Shown here: piece after piece, positions 38,971-47,053 of the stretch
Layout: every line of letters starts with the position of its first letter
How positions within the stretch are numbered: position 1 is the stretch's first letter
Source: Aquisphaera giovannonii
Lineage (GTDB): Bacteria > Planctomycetota > Planctomycetia > Isosphaerales > Isosphaeraceae
Reading direction: 5' to 3'
Assembly: GCF_008087625.1 (NCBI RefSeq)
Contig: NZ_CP042997.1
Span: 434,001 to 498,000 of the forward strand
Length of the DNA stretch: 64,000 nucleotides
Made by a program: the position numbers and the translations under genes
Notes under the pieces: model-generated
Database searches by the model: none
Told to the model about the DNA's origin: nothing
What the model saw: the letters and a program-made list of their open reading frames with translations, nothing else

Positions 38971-40088
38971 CTCGGATCCTGCGGGCCGAGATGTATGGCG
39001 TGGACCATGGCGAGCCTTTGAGCTGGGCCGGCGAATGCCCCTGGACCGGTGGCCTCTGCCTGGGAAGCGAGAGAGGCGGAGTCTATTTCCCCGCGCCGAG
39101 CGGCTGTCGCTCGGAAATCAAGCCGGTGGAGTTCTCCTCGGACGCCATCAATGGAGTGGCTTTCCAGGGAAAGCACATCGCCGTAACGTCGAGGAATGAG
39201 GTCGAAATCGGCATGCTAGTGGATGTCACGGATCCCGAGAAGCCCATCATCTCGCCGTGTGAGCACTCCTTCCGGGGAGGTGCTCATGGCGTGATCGCCG
39301 TGGGCCGGGATGCGTTCGTCGCACCGATCGGGATCGATGGGGTGCTGATCACCAGGATTCTCGGCGATCGGACGATTGAGACGGGCGTCGCGCGACTGTC
39401 CGAGGCCCCGCTGAATTTCTATCGGCTTGCTCGCCTCGGCCATGCCCCCGACAGCGAGGTCCTGGCCTGTGCCGCGAGGAGAGACGGTCTGCTCGCCTTC
39501 AAACACGCCGACGGACATCTCCAGGGCCAGTTCGTTCAGCATAAGTTCGGTGACTCGGACCTCGTCGACGTCTGCCCTATAGGTGATACGGCCCATCCGC
39601 TGGCCGTGGCCTGCCTGAGTCGCAGCCGGGGCGTCCTTCTGGTCAGGAATGTCCTCGAGGAGGAACCGCCGATCGAGCTAGGTTTCGCCGATTTGAAGGG
39701 CTCGGCTTACTCACTCCTCTCGGCTCGCGGCAGCTTGTTTCTGCTCACGGATCGATACCTTGCTACGCTTCCCGACCTGGCGACACGGTTCCTCAACGGC
39801 GAATCCCTGGACATCCGGGCCGATGTGGCGTTGATGCCCACGGACGCCGACGAGATCTTCCTCCGAGGAGATCGGTCCTTGCTCCTTGCCGAGGATGTCG
39901 TGGCCGAGTTCGCCATCGATGACCTGCTGAGCGGCCTTTCGGGGCGAGGATCGGTCACGCCCCGAGGCCACAATGGCGCGGAGTCGCGAGACTTCGAATA
40001 CTCCGTCGTCGAGACCCGCATGCGCCCGGCCGCGGCGCGAGCAGCTTCCACCCGAGGGCTCAGCTTCCAGCCCGAACGGGCCGCGTGA
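38967..40088 (+). CDS. Unknown 373-residue protein, possibly beta-propeller
   Basis: The ATG at 38967 overlaps the stop of the preceding broken ORF by four bases, and GGGAGGAAAG precedes it, so translation was coupled. The protein reads MTRILRAEMYGVDHGEPLSW and consists of short beta-strand-like blocks (GVAFQGKHIAVTSRNEVEIG, GGAHGVIAVGRDAFVAPIGI, YRLARLGHAPDSEVLACAAR). These suggest a propeller with irregular blades. There is no signal peptide, membrane helix or catalytic motif. Codon use is less GC-biased than in the flanking genes, hinting at transfer. The role is unknown. Confidence 0.65.
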   Translation: MTRILRAEMYGVDHGEPLSWAGECPWTGGLCLGSERGGVYFPAPSGCRSEIKPVEFSSDAINGVAFQGKHIAVTSRNEVEIGMLVDVTDPEKPIISPCEHSFRGGAHGVIAVGRDAFVAPIGIDGVLITRILGDRTIETGVARLSEAPLNFYRLARLGHAPDSEVLACAARRDGLLAFKHADGHLQGQFVQHKFGDSDLVDVCPIGDTAHPLAVACLSRSRGVLLVRNVLEEEPPIELGFADLKGSAYSLLSARGSLFLLTDRYLATLPDLATRFLNGESLDIRADVALMPTDADEIFLRGDRSLLLAEDVVAEFAIDDLLSGLSGRGSVTPRGHNGAESRDFEYSVVETRMRPAAARAASTRGLSFQPERAA

Positions 40089-40137
40089 TAGTCCCAGTGA
40101 TGCCCGGCCCGAGTCCGCCCGTCGGGCCCGCTGGCCG

Positions 40138-41028
40138 TCAGCCGAACCGCTCCTCGATCGCCCGCCAGCCGGGGAGGCCGACGATGTCCTCGAAGGCGTC
40201 CAGGGTCACGCCGTCGCGAGGGGGCATGGGGCGGCCGGACTTGAGGCGATCCAGGGCCCGTTCCATGGCCTTCGTGATCTGGAAGAGGAGCGTGGTCGGG
40301 TACATGATCATGGCGAATCCCAGCTCGTGGATCTCCGCCGGGGAGAGCCAGTCCATCTGGCCGCCGCCCTCCATCATGGTGGTGGCCAGCGGGGTGCCGG
40401 CCAGGGCCTTGCCCACGCGCCCGAGCTCGGAGGGGCCGCGCAGGCCCTCGATGTAGAGGCCGTCGGCGCCGGCGTCGCGGTAGGCCTTGCCGCGGCGGAT
40501 GGCCTCGTCCAGGCCCTTGGCGCTGCGGCCGTCGGTCCGGGCCAGGATGAAGGTGTCGGTGTCGCGCCGGGCGGCGAGCGCGGCCTTCACCTTGCCGACC
40601 ATCTCGCGGACCGACACGACCTCCCGCTTGCCCATCTGGCCGCAGGTGATGGGGGACTTCTGGTCCTCGACGAAGATGGCGGAGACGCCCAGCTCCTCGT
40701 AGCCGCGGACGGTCCGCGTCACGTTCTTCACGTCGCCGAAGCCGTTGCCCGCGTCCACGACCACCGGCAGCGGCGAGGCCGCCACGATCTGCCGGATCGC
40801 CTCGTTCTCCTCGTAGAAGTGCACCAGGTCGATGTCCGGGTAGCCATACCGCGCCCCCGCCAGCGCGAACCCCCCCACCTGGTAGGCGCGGAACCCCGCC
40901 CGCGCGATCAGCCGCGCGGCCAGGGCGTCGTGGGCCGCGGGGAGGATCAGCGGCCCCGGCTCGAGCAGCAGGGTGCGCCACGCGGCGCGGGTGGCGGGCG
41001 AGAGCGAGGGGAGTTCTTCGGTCGACAA
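40138..41028 (-). CDS. Isocitrate lyase/PEP mutase family enzyme (long form)
   Basis: The protein folds as a TIM barrel of the isocitrate lyase/phosphoenolpyruvate mutase superfamily. Visible elements are PLILPAAHDALAARLIARAG, the metal-binding region PVVVDAGNGFGDVKNVTRTV, the catalytic loop VEDQKSPITCGQMGKREVVS (equivalent to the family KxCGH loop), and FILARTDGRSAKGLDEAIRR. Likely reactions are C-C lyase chemistry on 2-methylisocitrate-like or dimethylmalate-like acids, but the substrate cannot be assigned. A TTG start at 41028 has GGAGG eight bases upstream and gives 296 residues. An ATG at 41118 would add 30 Pro/Arg-rich residues without a ribosome site. It is divergent from the isochorismatase-fold gene. 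Confidence 0.82.
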   Translation of the reverse strand: MSTEELPSLSPATRAAWRTLLLEPGPLILPAAHDALAARLIARAGFRAYQVGGFALAGARYGYPDIDLVHFYEENEAIRQIVAASPLPVVVDAGNGFGDVKNVTRTVRGYEELGVSAIFVEDQKSPITCGQMGKREVVSVREMVGKVKAALAARRDTDTFILARTDGRSAKGLDEAIRRGKAYRDAGADGLYIEGLRGPSELGRVGKALAGTPLATTMMEGGGQMDWLSPAEIHELGFAMIMYPTTLLFQITKAMERALDRLKSGRPMPPRDGVTLDAFEDIVGLPGWRAIEERFG

Positions 41029-41216
41029 GGCGCGGGCCTCCGGCGTCCTCGGTGATGGGTCCGCTGGCGCAGGTGCATCTGGCGTGCCGGGCCGGCACCG
41101 CCGGAACGGCGTTTGCATGAAGATGCCCTGTTGCGTCCCCCTCGCGGCGCCTCGGTCGAGCGGGGCGGCGCGGGCCTGTCGACCGTCCCCATGTCCCGGA
41201 TCGAGGATCGGAGAGC

Positions 41217-41855
41217 ATGAGCACGAAGCCCTCGCCGCGAGGCGACGCCGCGTCCTTCCGGGGCCGCAACGAGGACCTGCACGGCAACGCGCCGGACAAG
41301 TCCAGGACCGCCCTGCTGCTGATCGACGTGATCAACGACCTGGAGTTCCCCGAGGGGGATCAACTGCTGGAGCACGCCCTGCCGATGGCGGACCGGATCG
41401 TGGAGCTGAAGCGGCGGGCGAAGGCGGCGGGCGTCCCGGCGGTCTACGTCAACGACAACTTCGGCCGCTGGCAGTCCAACTTCCAGGCCCAGGTCGAGCA
41501 CTGCCTGCGGGACGGGGTCAGGGGCCGGCCGATCGTCGAGCGGCTCGTCCCCGAGGAGGACGACTACTTCGTCCTCAAGCCCAAGCACTCCGGGTTCTTC
41601 TCCACGACCCTGGACATCCTGCTCGAGTACCTGGGCGCAACGTCGCTCATCCTGACCGGCGTCGCGGGGAACATCTGCGTCCTCTTCACGGCCAACGAGG
41701 CCTACATGCGCGACTTCACGCTCTTCGTCCCGGGGGATTGCGTGGCCTCCAACACGGCGGACGTGAACCGCTATGCGCTGGACCAGATGCGGGAGGTGCT
41801 GAAGGCCGACACGCGGCCCGCGGCGGAGCTCGACCTGGCCGCCCTGGCGGGTTGA
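41217..41855 (+). CDS. Isochorismatase-fold cysteine hydrolase
   Basis: This 212-residue protein has the nicotinamidase/isochorismatase triad: Asp37 in TALLLIDVINDLEFPEGDQL, a Lys in FVLKPKHSGFFSTTLDILL, and Cys154 in LTGVAGNICVLFTANEAYMR, with the preceding cis-peptide region typical of amidases. It probably hydrolyses a small amide such as nicotinamide or a ureidoacrylate-like compound. The start has GGAGAG close upstream. It is followed 28 bp later by the small permease-family gene on the same strand. Confidence 0.83.
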   Translation: MSTKPSPRGDAASFRGRNEDLHGNAPDKSRTALLLIDVINDLEFPEGDQLLEHALPMADRIVELKRRAKAAGVPAVYVNDNFGRWQSNFQAQVEHCLRDGVRGRPIVERLVPEEDDYFVLKPKHSGFFSTTLDILLEYLGATSLILTGVAGNICVLFTANEAYMRDFTLFVPGDCVASNTADVNRYALDQMREVLKADTRPAAELDLAALAG

Positions 41856-41883
41856 CTCCATCCGACCGTGCGGAGGCGGAATC

Positions 41884-42408
41884 GTGGCGAAGGGCGTCGA
41901 GGCCAAGAAGCGGGAGGCTGCCGCGAAGCTGGTGGCGCTGGAGAAGGCGCACTGGCGGACGCCGGATCGGTTCGAAGGGCTGGCGAGGCGCGCCTCGCAG
42001 TTCGCGAGCAGCCCGTGGGGCACCCACGTGGCGTTCGGCCTGCTGGCCTTCTGGCTGGGGGCGAGCGTCGTGGTGGGCTGGAGGAACGCATACGACATGG
42101 TGGAGGAGGTCGCGACGATGTCGTCGTTCCTGCTCCTCTTCCTCCTCCAGCGCGCCCAGGCCAAGGACACGCTGGCCATGCAGGCGAAGCTGAACGAGCT
42201 GCTCGCCGCGGTGAACAAGGCGAGCCCGCAGCTCATCAATCTGGAGGACCGCAGCGAGGAGGAGGTCCGCGAGGTCCACGACCTCTACCAGGAGCTCCGC
42301 ACGGCCAGGTCCGAGTCCCACTCGATCGAGGAGGTCCGCGAGCAGGTGCTGGAAGACCTCGCCGAGGAGGGGGTCGCGTCGGCGGAGGCGGCCAACGGGA
42401 AGAGTTGA
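41884..42408 (+). CDS. Low-affinity iron permease-family small membrane protein
   Basis: This 174-residue protein starts at a GTG with GGAGG seven bases upstream. Two membrane helices are present (WGTHVAFGLLAFWLGASVVV and VATMSSFLLLFLLQRAQAKD). The stretch LLFLLQRAQAKDTLAMQAKL, followed by NELLAAVNKAS, matches the PF04120 family signature (usual FLIQNTQNRDTxAxQxKLDEL). The acidic C-terminal helix is EEEVREVHDLYQELRTARSE. Despite the family name, transport activity is unproven and the protein is small. It may instead be a membrane accessory protein. Confidence 0.75.
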   Translation: MAKGVEAKKREAAAKLVALEKAHWRTPDRFEGLARRASQFASSPWGTHVAFGLLAFWLGASVVVGWRNAYDMVEEVATMSSFLLLFLLQRAQAKDTLAMQAKLNELLAAVNKASPQLINLEDRSEEEVREVHDLYQELRTARSESHSIEEVREQVLEDLAEEGVASAEAANGKS

Positions 42409-42440
42409 GCCCCGCCCGGCCCGGCTCGCCCGAATCCGGG

Positions 42441-43070
42441 TCAGCGGGCGCCTCGCAGACGCTCCTCCATAATCCGGGCGACGGCCCGAGAATCCTCGTC
42501 CGCCTGCACGGCGAGGGCCAGGGCAGCCTTCCTCCGCCGCCCTTCCGGGTGGTTCTGGCCGAGCTTCCACTTGCCCTCGAGCCGGGTGATGGCGATCCGG
42601 AACCCGACGATCGCCCGGAGCATGTTCTCGACATGCGGGGCCGACTCGTCGAACCGCCAGGGCTCGGGCCGCGGACCCTCGTAGGCGGCGACCGATCGGC
42701 GGAGGATGTCGAGCAGGCCGTCGCGGTCCTCCACGAGCTCGAGCGTCCCGTACGCGTGCACCGCCGCGTAGTTCCAGGTGGGGACGGTCCCCTCCTCCTC
42801 GTACCACGACGGCGAGACGTACGCGTGCGGCCCGGAGAAGATCGCCAACACCTCGCCCTCGACCCCCTTCCACTGCGTATTGGCCCGGGCCATGTGGCCG
42901 AGGAGCCGCCCGTTCGGCCCGGCGTCGGGGCCGTCCTCGAGGACCAGCGGCAGGTGGCTTGCGACCAGCCCGGCCGGGCCCCGCGAGGCCAGCACGGCGA
43001 AGCTGTGCCGCCGCATGAAATCGTGGAGCGTGGGCAGGTCGGCCTCGGCGAAGGCGCTGGGGACGTACAT
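42441..43070 (-). CDS. FMN-binding PaiB-like protein
   Basis: This 209-residue protein starts MYVPSAFAEADLPTLHDFMR. It shows the PaiB family pattern of a split-barrel flavin-binding fold: MRRHSFAVLASRGPAGLVAS, HMARANTQWKGVEGEVLAIF, SGPHAYVSPSWYEEEGTVPT and WNYAAVHAYGTLELV. The end KWKLGQNHPEGRRRKAALAL is also typical. In Bacillus, PaiB is described as a negative regulator of sporulation and protease genes; many homologues are probably flavin enzymes. Met at 43070 is used because the longer frame upstream has no family similarity. Confidence 0.85.
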   Translation of the reverse strand: MYVPSAFAEADLPTLHDFMRRHSFAVLASRGPAGLVASHLPLVLEDGPDAGPNGRLLGHMARANTQWKGVEGEVLAIFSGPHAYVSPSWYEEEGTVPTWNYAAVHAYGTLELVEDRDGLLDILRRSVAAYEGPRPEPWRFDESAPHVENMLRAIVGFRIAITRLEGKWKLGQNHPEGRRRKAALALAVQADEDSRAVARIMEERLRGAR

Positions 43071-43162
43071 GGCTGGGCGAGCTCCTCCTCGACGGTGGCC
43101 GCGAATCCGATGCGCCTGGATTCTACATCGCATCCCGGTTCCATGGCTTCGGGGACTGCCCT

Positions 43163-43240
43163 CCGCGGGAGCCGGTCCCGTCCAGCGACGGGGTGAACCG
43201 GGCTCGGCATGTTCGCCGGGCGGGGCCAGCGGTCCCGCGG
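43163..43240. repeat. Degenerate R1 repeat
   Basis: CGCGGGAGCCGGTCCCGTCC, AGCGACGGGGTGAACC and, inverted, GCCGGGCGGGGCCAGCGG with TCCCGCGG resemble the R1 pair with many substitutions. The surrounding 300-base interval (43071-43370) has no gene. Confidence 0.4.
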
Positions 43241-43370
43241 TTTCCCACTCTCGGACGCCATGCATCCGTCATGCGGTATCGCTTCGTCGATCACGGGCGT
43301 CAGCTTGGCGAAAGCCCTCCGGCCCGCTAACCTGGACTGATCAGGAACGTGCCTACCCGGAGATGTTGCC

Positions 43371-43790
43371 ATGACGCTCTCGGAAGTCGTCGGAGAGATC
43401 ATCCGGCTTGGTGACGCGAGCCGGGCTTACTGGGATAGGGAGTTGCCCAAGGACCATCCCCACTACCCGCTGATCCTCGACGGAGAGAAGCAAACACCCC
43501 CGCCGCCTGAGGACGCTCAGATCCTCTCAATCCTGGAAAGCCTGCCCGAAGCGCAGATCTACGCCGTGGCTCTGCTCATGTACCTGGGCCGCGGCGACTT
43601 CGCGGCCGACCGAATCCCTTCGGCGATCCCCAGGGTCAAGAAGATGCTCCCGACGAAGGACCTCGCGATCGACCAGATCATGTCACAGACTGCGCTCGCC
43701 GAATATCTCGCGGACGCGGTTGCGGAGGCCCGGCGACGCCGCATCGATCTGGACGACCTCGCTTCCTGCGACGCCGTGGCGGTGAATTGA
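43371..43790 (+). CDS. DUF3775-like protein, partner of the HEPN gene
   Basis: This 139-residue protein starts MTLSEVVGEIIRLGDASRAY with GGAGAT upstream. The central part (AQIYAVALLMYLGRGDFAAD) resembles the DUF3775 pattern (a MWLGRGD-like motif), and the C terminus reads MSQTALAEYLADAVAEARRR. It is predicted all-helical, soluble and acidic. The downstream HEPN-domain gene begins 12 bp after the stop, so the two are probably one transcript. Its function is unknown; an antidote or partner role for the HEPN protein is a hypothesis. Confidence 0.7.
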   Translation: MTLSEVVGEIIRLGDASRAYWDRELPKDHPHYPLILDGEKQTPPPPEDAQILSILESLPEAQIYAVALLMYLGRGDFAADRIPSAIPRVKKMLPTKDLAIDQIMSQTALAEYLADAVAEARRRRIDLDDLASCDAVAVN

Positions 43791-43802
43791 AGGAGCGTCT
43801 CC

Positions 43803-44375
43803 TTGCCCTCGAACGCGCTCTCGGTTCACCTGGATCAGCTCCTGGGAGATGCCGGCGAACTGGACACGATCCATTACCAATTGAGGACGGGACTGCCCGG
43901 TAGGCAGTACGGGCTCGCGTCCTTGAATCGAGCCGCGGTCGTGATCAGCGTCTCGGCGTGGGAGTCGTATATCGAGGAGCTCATGCGCGAGTCGTTGCAG
44001 GCCCTCCGCCCTGCGGTTCCGCCCCTCGGCAATTGGCCCGCGTTGAGCGCGTTCATCCGCGGAGAAGTCGGAAGATTCAACACGCCCAACGCCCAGAACG
44101 TCGCGAATCTGATGAACCGGTGCCTGGGTCTTCCCGATGTGCGGGCCTCATGGGGATGGCGAAACTGCACCTCGACGCAGGCGGCAGATCTTCTCAACCG
44201 TGCCTTGGACCTGCGTCATCAGATCGCTCACGGCGTGAACCCGCGTCCTGTCATCCACAATCATTATTCAAACTGGCTTCCGGGCTTCATTCGGCGTTTG
44301 GCCCGATGCACCGACGACGCCGTTCGTAACCACCTCGTTGCGACTCACGCGGTCTCAAGCCCATGGCCGGCATGA
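43803..44375 (+). CDS. RiboL-PSP-HEPN-type HEPN domain protein
   Basis: This 190-residue protein starts at TTG with AAGGAGC six bases upstream. Visible features are AAVVISVSAWESYIEELMRE, TPNAQNVANLMNRCLGLPDV, GWRNCTSTQAADLLNRALDL and RHQIAHGVNPRPVIHNHYSN. RHQIAH is the R-x4-H motif that forms the RNase site in many HEPN proteins, and the overall pattern fits the RiboL-PSP-HEPN family. HEPN nucleases act in toxin-antitoxin, abortive infection and RNA processing systems. The product is likely cytoplasmic. Base composition is lower in GC than the flanks. Confidence 0.75.
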   Translation: MPSNALSVHLDQLLGDAGELDTIHYQLRTGLPGRQYGLASLNRAAVVISVSAWESYIEELMRESLQALRPAVPPLGNWPALSAFIRGEVGRFNTPNAQNVANLMNRCLGLPDVRASWGWRNCTSTQAADLLNRALDLRHQIAHGVNPRPVIHNHYSNWLPGFIRRLARCTDDAVRNHLVATHAVSSPWPA

Positions 44376-44447
44376 TGGTCGGGCATCTCCTCCGGGAATC
44401 ACCGCACCGAGAGGCTCGCCGGCGCATGTGAAAACACCGAGTTCACC

Positions 44448-45233
44448 ATGCCCATCAGCGTCCGGCAGAAGCGCAAGGCCTTCGCGAAGCTCCACGAGGA
44501 GGGCTGCTTCGTGCTGCCCAATCCCTGGGACCTCGGCAGCCTGCGGCGGCTCGAGAGGTTGGGATTCCCGGCGGTCGCGACGACGAGCGCCGGGCTCGCG
44601 TGGTCGCGGGGCAAGGAGGACTACGGGATCACGCGGGACGAGGCGATGGAGCAACTGCATACGATCTGCCCCGCGACGGACCTGCCCGTGAACGCCGACT
44701 TCGAGAACGGGTTCGCCGACGAGCCCGAGGCGGTCGCGCGGAACGTCCAGTACGCCGCGATCGAGGGGGTCGCCGGCCTGTCGATCGAGGACTGGGGGCC
44801 GGCCGGCCTCTACGAGAAGCCGCTCGCGGCGGAACGCATCCGCGCGGCCCGCGAGGCGCTCGACGAGGACGAGGACGACCGGCATGTCCTCCTCGTCGGC
44901 CGGTGCGAGGCCATGCTGCACGGCGAGGCTCGCATCGGGCCGGTGATCGAGCGCCTGACGGCCTACGCGGAGGCCGGCGCGGACTGCCTGTACGCGCCGG
45001 GCGTGCGGCAGCCGGACCACATCCGGGCCATCGTCCGGGCCGTGGCGCCGAAGCCGGTCAACGTGCTGCTGATGGGGCCCGAGATGAAGGTGGCCGACCT
45101 CGCCGCGCTCGGCGTGCGGCGGGTCAGCGTCGGCGGCCGGCTGGCGGCCGCGGCCTGGAAGGCGTTCGACGACGCGGCCCGGCACCTCGCCGAGCTCGGA
45201 TGCCTGCCCGCGTCGATCTACGGCCGAGGCTGA
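44448..45233 (+). CDS. Isocitrate lyase/PEP mutase family enzyme (short form)
   Basis: This 261-residue TIM-barrel protein includes FVLPNPWDLGSLRRLERLGF, FPAVATTSAGLAWSRGKEDY, DLPVNADFENGFADEPEAVA and VAGLSIEDWGPAGLYEKPLA, the usual substrate and Mg2+ elements of the PEP mutase-like subgroup. The loop that carries KxCGH in isocitrate lyases is absent; the short DWGPAGLYEK form replaces it. Substrate unknown, possibly an oxaloacetate or phosphonate derivative. It is a distant paralogue of the enzyme at 40138-41028. The ribosome site is weak. Confidence 0.85.
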   Translation: MPISVRQKRKAFAKLHEEGCFVLPNPWDLGSLRRLERLGFPAVATTSAGLAWSRGKEDYGITRDEAMEQLHTICPATDLPVNADFENGFADEPEAVARNVQYAAIEGVAGLSIEDWGPAGLYEKPLAAERIRAAREALDEDEDDRHVLLVGRCEAMLHGEARIGPVIERLTAYAEAGADCLYAPGVRQPDHIRAIVRAVAPKPVNVLLMGPEMKVADLAALGVRRVSVGGRLAAAAWKAFDDAARHLAELGCLPASIYGRG

Positions 45234-45270
45234 ACCGGCGGGCGGCGTGCCCCGCGATCCGGAGGGTGCG

Positions 45271-45546
45271 ATGTCGAAGCTCCCGTTCATCCTCGGCCCG
45301 CTACTGATCCTGGCCGGGGGCTGGATGATCCTGCTGTTCGTGGGCTTCTCGACGATGGTCGAACCCGACCTCGAGGGCTGGGCCCGGTGGCGCAAGATCC
45401 TGACGCAGGCGTCCGCGGTCGATCTCTCGTGGCTGGCCGTCGGCGTCGTCCTGGTCGCGGCCGGATTCCGCGTCGCCGCATCCGGCGGGCGGGGGCGGGA
45501 GACGCCGCATGCCGTCAACGACGGGGCGGGTCGGGATGGATTTTGA
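45271..45546 (+). CDS. Small membrane protein with two helices
   Basis: This 91-residue protein starts MSKLPFILGPLLILAGGWMI with GGAGGG upstream, so it is preferred over the GTG at 45247. It has two hydrophobic helices (ILGPLLILAGGWMILLFVGF and LSWLAVGVVLVAAGFRVAAS) and a short loop (VEPDLEGWARWRKILTQASA). It lies 37 bp after the PEP mutase-like gene on the same strand. No function is recognised. Confidence 0.6.
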   Translation: MSKLPFILGPLLILAGGWMILLFVGFSTMVEPDLEGWARWRKILTQASAVDLSWLAVGVVLVAAGFRVAASGGRGRETPHAVNDGAGRDGF

Positions 45547-45597
45547 CCCGCGTCCTCGTGCGCATGATTAAGATTGTTGATCAATTTCCCCGCCCTG

Positions 45598-45626
45598 TTG
45601 ACGTTCGTCGTACGCCTCCTTATCGT
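45598..45626 (+). promoter_or_regulatory. Probable sigma-70 promoter
   Basis: TTGACG (45598-45603) and TATCGT (45621-45626) are separated by exactly 17 bases. A TTGATCAA palindrome lies just upstream at 45577-45584. The next gene starts at 45696, giving a leader of about 60 bases. Confidence 0.45.
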
Positions 45627-45695
45627 GATGCCCCTGACAGATCGCTGAATTCACTCATCGGGGGGCGGATGATGGGCCAGGAGACGCGCACCTAG

Positions 45696-46352
45696 GTGTG
45701 CCCGGCGGACAAGAAGACGATCGTCCTCGCCCTGCGGGGTGATATGGTCCATCGCCTGACGGTCAAGGCGATGATGCTCAAGAAGAAGACCAACGAGGTG
45801 GTGGAGGCGTTGCAGGCCGGGGCGGACCTGGACTCGGTCGGCGCCAAGGGCGTGGAGAGCCTGGACGCCCGGTCGATCGTCAAGGCGACGGTCGCGCCGG
45901 GCAACGGCGTGCTGACGGTCCACGGCGGGCCGGACGGCGCCACGAAGCTGTCGTTCACGACGCCGGGGAGCGACGCGGACGCGATCCTGGCGGAGATCCT
46001 CGGCCGGTCGGGCCGGTCGTTCGAGACGGCGACGGAGGAGATCGGCGTGGGGGAGGCGATCGTGCCCCCGCTGATCGTCGGGGCGTTCGCCGGGCTGATC
46101 TGGGCGGTCGTCTACGGCATGGCGGGCCAGCTCGCCTCCGGCAAGGAGGTCGAGATCAAGGGCCGGCGGCAGGGGATGCAGCAGATGGCCCTCTGGGTCG
46201 CCGAGCTGCTCGGCTACAACGGCACGCTGGCCGTCGGCGCGGTCCTCGGCCTCCTGATCGTCGGCTGGCTTGTGGCCCGACTCGTCAAGCGTCCGCAGCG
46301 TACGGTCTGGCTGCCGGCCGGCGCGGCCGCGACCGGCGTGGCATCGGCGTAG
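45696..46352 (+). CDS. Membrane protein of unknown function
   Basis: This 218-residue protein starts at a GTG (MCPADKKTIVLALRGDMVHR). The soluble N-terminal part (about 1-115) is alpha/beta (KKKTNEVVEALQAGADLDSV, VAPGNGVLTVHGGPDGATKL). Two membrane helices follow (IVPPLIVGAFAGLIWAVVYG and GTLAVGAVLGLLIVGWLVAR). The start is uncertain: an ATG at 45744 with GGGGTGAT upstream would remove 16 residues. No enzyme motif was recognised. Confidence 0.6.
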   Translation: MCPADKKTIVLALRGDMVHRLTVKAMMLKKKTNEVVEALQAGADLDSVGAKGVESLDARSIVKATVAPGNGVLTVHGGPDGATKLSFTTPGSDADAILAEILGRSGRSFETATEEIGVGEAIVPPLIVGAFAGLIWAVVYGMAGQLASGKEVEIKGRRQGMQQMALWVAELLGYNGTLAVGAVLGLLIVGWLVARLVKRPQRTVWLPAGAAATGVASA

Positions 46353-46374
46353 GGATGGTGGCGGAGCCGCCCCG

Positions 46375-46956
46375 TCACGCGCGGCCGGAGGGCCGCGACA
46401 CGTATCGGTTCCCGGCGATCGAGAACCGATACGGCCGGGCGGCCCAGTCGCCCGCGTAATCGACGCCGACCCTCGGGCCGGCGACGACGTCGAAGGCCGG
46501 GGCCGGATCGTCGGGCTCGGCGATGATCAGGCCGCCCCGCGTCAGGTCGTGGCCGTTGAGCGTGCGGTCGATGTTCAGGGCCCGGCAGAGCCGGCCGGGC
46601 CCGCTGGTGCTGGCCTCGACGTTCTCGACCGGCTCGAGCGCCCGCAGCAGGACGGCCGAGGCGTGGTTGCCCGGGCCGGTCACGGCGTTCAGGCAGTGGT
46701 GCATGCCGTAGATCAGATAGACGTACGCATACCCGGGCGGCCCGAACATGACCTCGGTCCGCGCCGTGCGGCCCTTGGACGAATGTGCCGCCAGGTCGTG
46801 CGGGCCGAGGTACGCCTCCGCCTCCACGATCCGGCCCATCCGCCTGGGCTTGCCGCCCCCCTCCCGGCGGACCAGCAGCTTGCCGAGCAGCTCCGGCGCG
46901 ACGTCCTCCGCGGGCCGGTCGTAGAACGAATGCGGGAGGGGCTTCATGGGGGCCAT
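46375..46956 (-). CDS. 3-methyladenine DNA glycosylase (AAG/MPG family)
   Basis: This 193-residue protein begins MAPMKPLPHSFYDRPAEDVA. It has the monofunctional alkyladenine glycosylase pattern: GRIVEAEAYLGPHDLAAHSS (general base Glu in the EAEAYLG motif), RTARTEVMFGPPGYAYVYLI, YGMHHCLNAVTG and GRLCRALNIDRTLNGHDLTR. It excises alkylated purines and starts base excision repair. Length is normal. It is convergent with the preceding membrane-protein gene. Confidence 0.92.
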   Translation of the reverse strand: MAPMKPLPHSFYDRPAEDVAPELLGKLLVRREGGGKPRRMGRIVEAEAYLGPHDLAAHSSKGRTARTEVMFGPPGYAYVYLIYGMHHCLNAVTGPGNHASAVLLRALEPVENVEASTSGPGRLCRALNIDRTLNGHDLTRGGLIIAEPDDPAPAFDVVAGPRVGVDYAGDWAARPYRFSIAGNRYVSRPSGRA

Positions 46957-47053
46957 GATACCAGCCCGCCGGCCGTCGCGCCAGCCTCGGTATGTGCGTC
47001 GGCCGACCCCGGATCCCTAGCCCGAGGGCGGGAGGGCCCCAGCCTCCCCCGGT

